A stretch of DNA of 42,089 bases from Psychromonas algicola (GTDB lineage: Bacteria > Pseudomonadota > Gammaproteobacteria > Enterobacterales > Psychromonadaceae), in NCBI RefSeq assembly GCF_004378355.1, contig NZ_SNUB01000030.1:1-42089 (forward strand). The letters are read 5' to 3'. Of this stretch, positions 7,613 to 15,476 are shown piece by piece. The translations under genes were made by a program, and so were the position numbers. The notes under the pieces are model-generated. The model had not been told where the DNA came from. It made no database searches and was given only the letters and a program-made list of their open reading frames with translations. Every line of letters starts with the position of its first letter. The stretch's first letter is position 1.

Positions 7613-8835
7613 GCCGATACGTACATTCTATTTTTATCATTTCCAAAACTTGCTTTGTACTCTATGACTTGCCTTAAAAAGAATACGCCTTTATTAGGAT
7701 TAATTCGCTGATTCAGCTTAAGTCTGAATGCAGTTTGAAAAATACCATCTTGATATAATCTATAAACTTGATCTATGGATGTACCAAGCAGCAAAGCAGT
7801 TTCTGAAACACTCACCAATAAATCGCCGATATTCGCTTTCTTTGATTTAGGGTTTTCTTCTATTAATGCCGCTAAATAATCTAATAAGGTAATAAGAATA
7901 AAATGAGGCTTCTCTAATATTTGAGTGTTAGGAGAGGATAAGATCAGATCTTCAAAAATAAACCTAAACTCAGTCTTATTGAACAAATCAATGAGTTTCA
8001 TTTCTGCATTATTAGTTAAGCCATTTAGCTCTTTATAAAAACTTGCTGGCCACTCACTAAAATATTCTACGGCTTCATCTAAGCAAAACACATTTTTATG
8101 GGAATACCTTTTATGAAACCAGAGAAGAGCTGCAAAACGGTCACTTGAAGTCGTAAAATTAAACAAAGGATTACTACCAGAGCATATATTTGAATCCAAC
8201 AATGCATGTAAATATTTAATACTTTTTTCTTTTACCGGCAGACTATCTGCAGAGGCTAATTCAAAGCCGCATGAACAATGAGTAATAGACTCATTTTCGA
8301 TATAATTAATTGGTAAATTACATTCAGGACAATTATGAATGAGAGTACATTGATGTTTAACACAGATATTTACCCATTCGATGTGCCAACTTTGCTTTAT
8401 ATAAGCTTCCTCTCGTAAGCAATGCGGACAAATAGGAATAGAATAGGCTTTCCTATTACCTTGATAACGAATAAATTTCTGAGGAATATCTACCCCATTT
8501 CTGTATAAAGCAGCCGAAGAATTAAAGGTTACATCTGATTTTAGTAAAGCAATTTTTTGCAGTTCAAAGCGAGGAAGATCTAACAGGGCTTCGAGTAAAC
8601 CTAGCGCCCTTATTCTGAAATGACTATTATGTTTCGCGTGATAAACATTCAATCTTTTTAAGTCGATAGGAAAAGCCCCATGAGCTTCAAAATCAAGTTC
8701 ATGTAACTCCTCTCTAATTGCGAGGCTAAGCTCTTCATAAGAATCAAAGAAATTTTCAGAAACAATACGTAATAAGTAACTCTCTAATGATTCATCAGAA
8801 AATGGAGTTGCCTTTGGAGAAAATAAAAAAGCCAT
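7606..8835 (-). CDS. tniQ: Transposition targeting protein TniQ
   Basis: TniQ links crRNA-loaded Cascade to TnsC and so selects the insertion site. At 409 aa it is about the size of known I-F3 TniQ proteins and lacks the long C-terminal extension of TnsD. The zinc-binding part is visible as CPHC (136-139), C158, H161, CPEC (169-172) and CSC (187-189), a TniQ-type pattern. The start FSPKATPFSDESLESYLLRI is typical, with the SLESYL-like TniQ N-terminal motif. It is the first gene of the tniQ-cas operon. AGAGG lies 7 nt before the ATG, and the palindromic operator candidate is centred about 20 bp upstream. It is the only TniQ/TnsD family gene in the element. Confidence 0.94.
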   Translation of the reverse strand: MAFLFSPKATPFSDESLESYLLRIVSENFFDSYEELSLAIREELHELDFEAHGAFPIDLKRLNVYHAKHNSHFRIRALGLLEALLDLPRFELQKIALLKSDVTFNSSAALYRNGVDIPQKFIRYQGNRKAYSIPICPHCLREEAYIKQSWHIEWVNICVKHQCTLIHNCPECNLPINYIENESITHCSCGFELASADSLPVKEKSIKYLHALLDSNICSGSNPLFNFTTSSDRFAALLWFHKRYSHKNVFCLDEAVEYFSEWPASFYKELNGLTNNAEMKLIDLFNKTEFRFIFEDLILSSPNTQILEKPHFILITLLDYLAALIEENPKSKKANIGDLLVSVSETALLLGTSIDQVYRLYQDGIFQTAFRLKLNQRINPNKGVFFLRQVIEYKASFGNDKNRMYVSAW

Positions 8836-8848
8836 AAAGACCTCTGAA

Positions 8849-8863
8849 CTTAGGAATACTAAG
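8849..8863. promoter_or_regulatory. Palindromic operator upstream of tniQ (shared with xre)
   Basis: CTTAG-GAATA-CTAAG is a perfect 5-bp inverted repeat. The identical 15 bp (16 bp with the preceding A) occurs at 20102-20116, between xre and the helicase pair. It lies between the tniQ ATG and a plausible minus-strand promoter (TTGTAA at 8890-8895, 16-bp spacer, TATCTT at 8868-8873), just past the expected transcription start. Binding there should block transcription. That the Xre protein at 19732-20037 is the binder is inferred. Confidence 0.75.
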
Positions 8864-8867
8864 CCAA

Positions 8868-8895
8868 AAGATAAAGTATCTAATTTAAATTACAA
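8868..8895 (-). promoter_or_regulatory. Candidate promoter of the tniQ-cas operon
   Basis: On the minus strand TTGTAA (8890-8895) is followed after 16 bp by TATCTT (8868-8873). The match to sigma-70 is moderate. Its position just above the palindrome at 8849 supports it as the regulated promoter. Confidence 0.45.
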
Positions 8896-9324
8896 GAGAT
8901 AATGTTCGAAATATAGCGAATGAATTAAAAGTTGAGAACCATGGGCCTTCACGCTCAGGAAAATTTCGTATGATCTTACTTCACATATACTAGGCCTTTA
9001 TTCATCAATATAAGATAAGACTACATTTATTTAGACTCTTTATAAATGCTTTTTGACAAAACTATCTTAAATCAAAAAAACAAAAGACATAGCGACTGTC
9101 CAATGATTTTTGTATACATTCCGAACAAATAAGTCCTCCTCCTGCGACACTAATTTTAAAAGATCTTTATCACTTATTTTCATATCAAAAAACACCAATA
9201 AAAACGCTCCATTAAAATACTGCAAAAAACAGCTTGATATTTGGTTGTAAACGCGCCACTATAATCAACATTAAATAAAGCAAAGATATTCAACAATAAG
9301 AGTATCTATATTACAAATAGTCAT
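8896..9324. other. Non-coding junction between CAST core and cargo
   Basis: No open frame of note is seen on either strand. The only clear element is TATAAT at 9260-9265, oriented to the plus strand about 60 bp upstream of the first defence-island gene. A good -35 at standard distance is lacking (TTGATA lies 20 bp upstream). It probably drives the R-M/CBASS genes. Nothing resembling a terminator or repeat was found. Confidence 0.4.
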
Positions 9325-9954
9325 ATGACTAAGGTTGTAAAACTCATGAATAACAAAGTTTGTAATATGCCTAACGACATAAAACTTTACGATATTGCAG
9401 ATATCCATTCAGGCCACCCATTTAGGGGCAGCATAGAGCCAGATATAAATGGTGATGTGCATGTTGTGCAGGTGCGAAACACAAAAGCCACTGGAGAGAT
9501 AGTTCAGGATGAAGTAATCACAACCACGCTAACAAGTAAAAAACAGCCCGACTGGTTAAAGTCGGGAGATATACTCTTTGTGGCAAAAGGAGCCAAACAT
9601 TATTCCGCATTGGTTGAAAATTTACCAAAGCAAACGGTGTGCTCACCACATTTCTTTTTAGTACGAATAAAACCAGCATTTAAAGAGTTGGTAACGCCAG
9701 AATTTGTATGCTGGCAATTAAATCAATTACCTGCACAGCGCTATTTTCAAACAACGGCAGAAGGTTCCCTTTATTTAAGTGTGCGTAGGCAAATATTAGA
9801 ATATGTACCCATTACAATGCTGCCGATAGAAAAACAGAAACAATTAACGGCAATGCACCACTGCGCAGTAAAAGAACAAAAAATATTACAACAACTCATT
9901 GAAAACAGACAACAACAACTTGATGCGATTGCACATAAAGCATTAACAACGTAA
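9325..9954 (+). CDS. Half-size type I specificity (HsdS-like) protein
   Basis: The protein has one target-recognition domain followed by one helical conserved region, ending LPIEKQKQLTAM...EQKILQQLIENRQQQLDAI. That is the TRD-plus-coiled-coil layout of half an HsdS. Full HsdS proteins such as the one at 11531 have two of each. It is the first gene of the R-M island, 69 bp before hsdM. It could dimerise to give a symmetric recognition unit, exchange with the full HsdS, or regulate the system; the sequence does not say which. The start is uncertain: ATGs at 9325, 9346 (with TAAGG about 10 nt upstream) and 9367 are all possible, giving 209, 202 or 195 aa. Confidence 0.8.
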   Translation: MTKVVKLMNNKVCNMPNDIKLYDIADIHSGHPFRGSIEPDINGDVHVVQVRNTKATGEIVQDEVITTTLTSKKQPDWLKSGDILFVAKGAKHYSALVENLPKQTVCSPHFFLVRIKPAFKELVTPEFVCWQLNQLPAQRYFQTTAEGSLYLSVRRQILEYVPITMLPIEKQKQLTAMHHCAVKEQKILQQLIENRQQQLDAIAHKALTT

Positions 9955-10023
9955 TGAATCAGCAAGTTGATAAAAATAATCTACTAAATAAACGAATTAA
10001 CAGAAAAACAAGGAATAAAACAA

Positions 10024-11541
10024 ATGCCAAACAGCCAAATCAATCAGGACGATATCAACAAAGCCGTATGGGCGGCTTGCGACACCTTTAGAGGGGTTAT
10101 CAACGCAGATACCTACAAAGACTTCGTGTTGACCATGCTGTTCTTAAAATACATCTCAGATGTATATAAAGACGACTACAAGAAGCTCGTTGAACAACAT
10201 GGTGATAATCCACAATTAATCACTGCCATGATGTCAAAGCAGCGTTTTGTATTACCTGAAGGTGCTAGCTTTTGGGATTTATACGAACAACGTCACCAAG
10301 CAGGTAACGGGCAACGTATTGACCAAGCGCTACACGCATTAGAAGAAGCCAACGGCACTAAGCTTAAAAATGTATTCCAAGACATCAGCTTTAATACCGA
10401 CAAACTAGGCCAAGAAAAACAAAAAAACGATTTACTGCGCCACTTATTAGAAGATTTTGGTAAAGACATTCTTAACCTAAGTTCAGAGCGTGTTGGTAGT
10501 TTAGATGTTATTGGTAATGCCTACGAATTCCTCATTAAACACTTTGCCGCAGGCAGCGGTGCCACCGCAGGTGAATACTATACTCCGCCAGAAGTTTCCG
10601 ACTTACTCGCCACCATTTTAGAGCCAGTTGAAGGTGACCAAATATGTGATCCTGCCTGTGGTTCTGGCTCGTTGTTACTTAAATGTGGCGCCATGGTACG
10701 TAAAAATTCTGGCTCAAAAAAATATGCTTTATTCGGTCAAGAAGCCATTGGTGCAACGTGGGCACTCGCCAAAATGAACATGTTCCTACACGGTGAAGAC
10801 AACCACCGCATTGAATGGGGTGACACGATTCGTAATCCCCTTTTATTGGAAAAAGAAGGAACAGGCTTATTACACTTTGACATCGTCACAGCCAATCCAC
10901 CGTTCAGTCTAGATAAGTGGGGGCATGAAGATGCTAGCAGCGACCCATATGGTCGCTTTAGACGAGGCGTTCCACCGAAAACTAAAGGTGATTATGCGTT
11001 CATCAGTCACATGATTGAAACCCTTAAGCCAGAAACAGGTCGCATGGGTGTTGTTGTGCCTCATGGCGTATTATTTAGAGCATCTTCAGAGGGTAAAATT
11101 CGTCAACAGTTAATAGAAGAAAACCTACTTGATACTGTTATTGGCTTACCCGAAAAACTATTCTTTGGTACAGGTATCCCCGCCGCCATTTTGCTATTTA
11201 AAAAACAAAAAACGGATAAAAACGTGCTGTTTATTGATGCCAGCCGAGAGTTTAAGTCAGGCAAAAATCAGAACCAATTAACACCAGAGAATATTCAAAA
11301 AATAATCGATACCTACAAAGCCCGCGAGAGTGTTGATAAATACGCTTATCTAGCAACATTTGATGAGATTAAAGAAAACGACTTTAACCTTAACATTCCT
11401 CGTTATGTTGACACCTTTGAGGAAGAAGCTGAGATTGACTTAGTTGTAGTGCGCACTGAACGTGTTCAATTACAAAAGCAATTACAGACTTTGGAAATAC
11501 AAATGGAAGGCTACCTAAAGGAATTAGGTTATGGAAAATAA
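10024..11541 (+). CDS. hsdM: Type I restriction-modification methyltransferase HsdM
   Basis: The 505-aa protein is the adenine-N6 methyltransferase subunit of a type I R-M enzyme. The N-terminal helical domain (INKAVWAACDTFRG) is typical. AGEYYTPPEV (182-191) precedes the SAM-binding motif DPACGSG (209-215), and the catalytic motif is NPPF (291-294). It methylates host DNA at the site chosen by HsdS and forms M2S or R2M2S complexes. Its last bases overlap hsdS by 11 bp, showing coupled translation. The length is normal and no lesions are seen. With hsdS (11531) and hsdR (15477) it makes a complete type I system, although hsdR is displaced by two CBASS genes. Confidence 0.96.
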   Translation: MPNSQINQDDINKAVWAACDTFRGVINADTYKDFVLTMLFLKYISDVYKDDYKKLVEQHGDNPQLITAMMSKQRFVLPEGASFWDLYEQRHQAGNGQRIDQALHALEEANGTKLKNVFQDISFNTDKLGQEKQKNDLLRHLLEDFGKDILNLSSERVGSLDVIGNAYEFLIKHFAAGSGATAGEYYTPPEVSDLLATILEPVEGDQICDPACGSGSLLLKCGAMVRKNSGSKKYALFGQEAIGATWALAKMNMFLHGEDNHRIEWGDTIRNPLLLEKEGTGLLHFDIVTANPPFSLDKWGHEDASSDPYGRFRRGVPPKTKGDYAFISHMIETLKPETGRMGVVVPHGVLFRASSEGKIRQQLIEENLLDTVIGLPEKLFFGTGIPAAILLFKKQKTDKNVLFIDASREFKSGKNQNQLTPENIQKIIDTYKARESVDKYAYLATFDEIKENDFNLNIPRYVDTFEEEAEIDLVVVRTERVQLQKQLQTLEIQMEGYLKELGYGK

Positions 11542-12778
11542 TAATTTCATCAAACATCTACATCTAGGGAACATCCCCTCTGATTGGGAAGTTGTTGATG
11601 CAATAAGTGTATGTACAAAAATTACAGATGGAACGCATGACACTCCTGCTACAACCATAAACGGTATGCCATATATCAAATCTGTTCATATTAAAAAAGG
11701 TACTATAACTTTTGACAAGTGCTTATTCTTGCGCAAAGACGATCATAATATTATTTACAAGCGTTGCAACCCTGAAAAGGGAGACTTATTGATAGTTAAT
11801 ATTGGAGCAGGCAACATCGGTGATTGTGCTTATGTAAATGTTGATTTCGAATTTAGTATGAAAAATATAGCCTTGCTAAAGCCAGATCCAAAATTATTGG
11901 ATGGTATGTTCCTCTATCAATATTATAAGTCTAGACAGCAAAAAATCACCCAGAGTGCTAAATCAGGAGGAGCACAACCGTTTCTATCTATAAGTAATCT
12001 AAAGAAGCTTAAAGTAGTTATGCCTCCTCTTTTAGAACAGCAAAAAATCGCCAAAATCCTAACCAGATGGGATAAAGCGATTAGCACCACCGAGCGCCTA
12101 ATCGACAACAGCAAGCAACAGAAAAAAGCCCTAATGCAACAACTGCTGACAGGTAAAAAACGACTGCTCGATAATTCAGGTAAACCGTTTGGTGGTGAGT
12201 GGCACACTCAAAAACTATCAGATCTATTTACATTTTCTACTTCATCATCAAAAACAAAATTTATTGATAATGATGGTGACAGTTACATCCTTGATATGGG
12301 ATCTGTTTCAAGAGCAGGCAAGTTAATTCCGACTAAAAAGACAAAAATATCTAAAGATTACCTGTTTAAAGGACAACTTGTGATGCCGAAAGATGATATT
12401 GGTGGAGGTCAAATTATTGGTCGAGTTGGTTATGTAGATCAATCTGAGATGTATATTCTCTCTGACCACGTTTATTGTTTAACTCCTAAGTCTGATTGTT
12501 CATTGTTTTTAAGCTATCTGATAAATCACCACAAAGTAAATAAAGAGCTAAGACGCAAAGTTAATGGCACGGCACAGCTTGGATTAGGGAAGAAAGATGC
12601 TGAAAAACAGCCTGTAAGTATTCCGAAAGATATAGTCGAACAACAAAAAATAGCTACCGTACTTACAAATTCAGACAAAGAAATCGAGCTATTAGAACAA
12701 CAACTTGCGGATTTAAAAAAAGAGAAAAAAGCGTTAATGCAGCAGTTGTTAACCGGTAAGCGCAGAGTCAAAGTTTAA
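11531..12778 (+). CDS. hsdS: Type I R-M specificity subunit HsdS
   Basis: The 415-aa protein has two target-recognition domains, each followed by a conserved helical region. The two helical regions share EQQKIA and KKALMQQLLTGK (around residues 174-214 and 362-411), the internal repeat expected of a full HsdS. It sets the bipartite DNA site for both methylation and cutting. It overlaps hsdM by 11 bp. The DNA of the two repeats has diverged, so recombination between them is less likely than in phase-variable systems. The target site cannot be predicted from the sequence. Confidence 0.94.
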   Translation: MENNNFIKHLHLGNIPSDWEVVDAISVCTKITDGTHDTPATTINGMPYIKSVHIKKGTITFDKCLFLRKDDHNIIYKRCNPEKGDLLIVNIGAGNIGDCAYVNVDFEFSMKNIALLKPDPKLLDGMFLYQYYKSRQQKITQSAKSGGAQPFLSISNLKKLKVVMPPLLEQQKIAKILTRWDKAISTTERLIDNSKQQKKALMQQLLTGKKRLLDNSGKPFGGEWHTQKLSDLFTFSTSSSKTKFIDNDGDSYILDMGSVSRAGKLIPTKKTKISKDYLFKGQLVMPKDDIGGGQIIGRVGYVDQSEMYILSDHVYCLTPKSDCSLFLSYLINHHKVNKELRRKVNGTAQLGLGKKDAEKQPVSIPKDIVEQQKIATVLTNSDKEIELLEQQLADLKKEKKALMQQLLTGKRRVKV

Positions 12779-12789
12779 GGAGAAACATC

Positions 12790-13944
12790 GTGGCAAGTGA
12801 AGTTACTAGATACATCAAAGAAAAAGTAAAAACCGCATTATGGGGAAAATCTGCTGGGCGATGCCAATTTAATGGCTGTAATCGCCCACTTTACCAATCT
12901 CCTATAACTTTGGAGGCGGTTAATATTGCAGAGGCGGCACATATTTACTCTTTTTCGAAAGACGGCCCTAGAGGATGGGGGCCATTTGTAGCTAATAAAG
13001 CTAAGCTAAATGAAGTCAGCAATCTCATGTTGATGTGCCACGACTGCCATAAAACAATTGATCAAGATACAACAGGCAAGAAATACTCTGCTGATTTATT
13101 GCAAAAGTGGAAAAAAGATCACGAGTACCGCGTTTGGACAGTGGCAGGGATTTCACTTTCAAATAAATCTCATGTTGTATTTTATGGCGCAAATATTGGT
13201 GAACAGAAATCTCCATTACAATACGACCAAGCTGTAACCGCAATGTTTCCTACTAAATATCCAGTTAGTTCGGTGCCTATTGAATTGTCGATGAAAAGTA
13301 GCTTAACGGATAAAGATACAGAATATTGGGCTGCTGAATCAAAACAATTAGAAACCGTTTTTACGCAGCAAATTACTCCTTTGATAAGTTCTGAGCAACA
13401 ATCACATTTTTCATTGTTCTCATTAGCTCCAATGCCTTTATTAATTAAATTAGGTTGTTTATTCACTGATAAAACTGAAGTAGATACCTATCAGCCTATT
13501 CGAGAGCCCAAAACGTGGAGCTGGCAGGTTATGCCAGACAACTTTGACTTTATTGTGGTTGAACCACAATCCAAACAACGCTCCCCTGTTCTTATTTTAT
13601 CTTTAAGCGCACATATCGATAATAAGCGGATTCATGAAGTTTTAGGGGCTGATGTAGATATTTGGGAAATAAAAACATCACAAGAATTTCAGCACAACGA
13701 CTTTATTAGATCGCGCGAGCAATTGTCTTTATTTAGGCAAACGATAAGAAAAGTCATCGAGCGCATCTCCATGCATCATGGTTTGGATACTGTATTAAAT
13801 ATATTTCCAGCTATTCCCGTGTCATGTGCTATTGAATTGGGAAGAATTCGTATGCCAAAAGCATCTATGCCATGGTGTATATTCGACCAAAACTATCAAA
13901 CTAAAGCATTTAGCGAAACAATAACAATACATGGAGGTAAGTAA
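12790..13944 (+). CDS. cap5: CBASS effector: HNH nuclease-SAVED protein (Cap5-like)
   Basis: The 384-aa protein has an N-terminal HNH nuclease (C25, C30, H51 in AEAAHIY, N78 in SNLMLMC, C83, C86, H87) followed by a SAVED-type sensor domain. The SAVED part is recognised from FSLFSLAPMPLLIKLG and the C-terminal NIFPAIPVSCAIELGR. Known Cap5 proteins bind a cyclic oligonucleotide through SAVED and then degrade DNA through HNH, killing or stalling the phage-infected cell. The pairing with the CD-NTase next door supports this: the stop TAA shares its last A with the ATG of that gene. It begins 11 bp after hsdS, with AAGGAG in front of the GTG start. Both genes sit within the R-M operon. Confidence 0.9.
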   Translation: MASEVTRYIKEKVKTALWGKSAGRCQFNGCNRPLYQSPITLEAVNIAEAAHIYSFSKDGPRGWGPFVANKAKLNEVSNLMLMCHDCHKTIDQDTTGKKYSADLLQKWKKDHEYRVWTVAGISLSNKSHVVFYGANIGEQKSPLQYDQAVTAMFPTKYPVSSVPIELSMKSSLTDKDTEYWAAESKQLETVFTQQITPLISSEQQSHFSLFSLAPMPLLIKLGCLFTDKTEVDTYQPIREPKTWSWQVMPDNFDFIVVEPQSKQRSPVLILSLSAHIDNKRIHEVLGADVDIWEIKTSQEFQHNDFIRSREQLSLFRQTIRKVIERISMHHGLDTVLNIFPAIPVSCAIELGRIRMPKASMPWCIFDQNYQTKAFSETITIHGGK

Positions 13945-15473
13945 TGGTAAATATAGTTAGTCGTGAGGACGCGCTTCAAGAAGCTGCATCAAAATTAGAT
14001 ATCAGTCCATCAAAATACAAACAAGCAATTGATCGCTTCAATACAATGAAGTCATTTTTGTTAGATGGTGAATACGAGGGAACGATTTCTCCTACTGACG
14101 TTTACCTTCAAGGGTCTTTTAAACTGGGCACTGAAATAAGGCCATTTATAGATAGTAAAGACTCAGACTATGATATTGATTTAGTTTGCCGTTTAGGACA
14201 TATAAAACAGTATAGCCAAGCGAGTAGTATCAAGAAGCAAGTCGGTGACAGATTAAAATCAAACGGTACGTATTCGAGAATGCTTGATGATGAAGGAAAA
14301 CGCTGCTGGACATTAATTTATGCTGAGGAAGATAAAGTAGGATTCCATATGGATGTGCTTCCTGCTGTAAATGAACAAAGTGGAGTTGGTCAAATACACT
14401 CAATTTCAGCTACTAATAAACATCAAGATGGAAGTTATACTTGGACTACAAGTAACCCTAAAGGATTCGCTGAGTGGTTTTATCAGCGTAATGGTGAAGC
14501 GTTTCAGCTTGCGAAACTATCGCAGAAACAGCAAATATTTAATAATCAACGTCAGTTATTTAATTCAGTCGATGACGTGCCAAACATTCATGTAAAAACA
14601 CCGCTACAAAGAACGATACAAATATTAAAAAGACATCGTGATATTAGATTTTCTCAATCTGATATTGAATTATGTAAGCCTATTTCTATGATTATTACTG
14701 TATTAGCAGGCTCCTGTTACAGAAACGAAAGTACAATTTTTGATACCTTGAATAATTTAATAACTTTGATGGATCAACAAGCAGCGCAGTTAAATACAGA
14801 CTTTGTATTTAATGAGAACTTTTCTCGTGCAACATATAACCTTATTACACGTAAAGCTGACGGAAGTTGGCTTATTCTAAATCCAGCTAATCTAGAAGAA
14901 AATTTCGCGGACCGTTGGCATGAAGATGATCACGCAAGGGCAAAAGCATTCTTCCAATGGGTTTCTTGGTTGAAAGAAGATTTCATTAATATTAATTCAT
15001 TCGTTGAAAGAGATCGATTCACTAAAGCTCTAGTTGATGTATACCGTCCATCTAACTTACCCGCTTTGCATTTTAATGTTCAACATAAACAACATGGTGG
15101 CTGGCCTTTATCATTAAATCAACAATACAGTGTTGAAATAAAAGGTAGCTATAAAACTAATGTATTTTGGAAAAAATTTGAATCAGGGCAACCTCTATTA
15201 AAAGGTAAGGATCTTAAGTTTAAAGTAGATACAAATATTCCTAAGCCATTCGATATTTACTGGCAAGTTGTGAATACAGGACAGGAAGCCGCAAACGCAG
15301 GTCAACTCAGAGGTGAAATTTCAGAGCACACAAATACAACTTCTTCCGATATATATAGAACAGAATCAACTTCTTATACTGGTGATCACTGGGTGGAATG
15401 TTATGTTATTAAAAATGGAAATTGTGTAGCAAAAAGTGGTGAGTTTATCGTTAGCATAAGGGATAGGTTTTAA
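13944..15473 (+). CDS. CBASS CD-NTase (cGAS/DncV-like nucleotidyltransferase)
   Basis: The 509-aa protein has the nucleotidyltransferase core QGSFKLGT (56-63), then D77 and D79 in SDYDIDLV, and a third acidic residue D137 in GFHMDVLP. That is a complete catalytic triad. The C-terminal 120 residues (from about HFNVQHKQHGGW) look like the AGS-C sensor domain found on some CD-NTases and SMODS proteins. On phage infection it should make a cyclic di- or trinucleotide that activates the HNH-SAVED protein encoded just upstream. There are no Cap2/Cap3 ubiquitin-like genes or Cap6/Cap7 genes nearby, so this is a minimal two-gene CBASS. The clade and product nucleotide cannot be told by eye. It lies 3 bp before hsdR. 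Confidence 0.9.
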   Translation: MVNIVSREDALQEAASKLDISPSKYKQAIDRFNTMKSFLLDGEYEGTISPTDVYLQGSFKLGTEIRPFIDSKDSDYDIDLVCRLGHIKQYSQASSIKKQVGDRLKSNGTYSRMLDDEGKRCWTLIYAEEDKVGFHMDVLPAVNEQSGVGQIHSISATNKHQDGSYTWTTSNPKGFAEWFYQRNGEAFQLAKLSQKQQIFNNQRQLFNSVDDVPNIHVKTPLQRTIQILKRHRDIRFSQSDIELCKPISMIITVLAGSCYRNESTIFDTLNNLITLMDQQAAQLNTDFVFNENFSRATYNLITRKADGSWLILNPANLEENFADRWHEDDHARAKAFFQWVSWLKEDFININSFVERDRFTKALVDVYRPSNLPALHFNVQHKQHGGWPLSLNQQYSVEIKGSYKTNVFWKKFESGQPLLKGKDLKFKVDTNIPKPFDIYWQVVNTGQEAANAGQLRGEISEHTNTTSSDIYRTESTSYTGDHWVECYVIKNGNCVAKSGEFIVSIRDRF

Positions 15474-15476
15474 GAT

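Noticed and set aside
12100-12770. Internal HsdS repeats as a phase-variation or inversion switch
   Set aside because: The two coding repeats have diverged in DNA, lie in direct orientation, and no recombinase is nearby.
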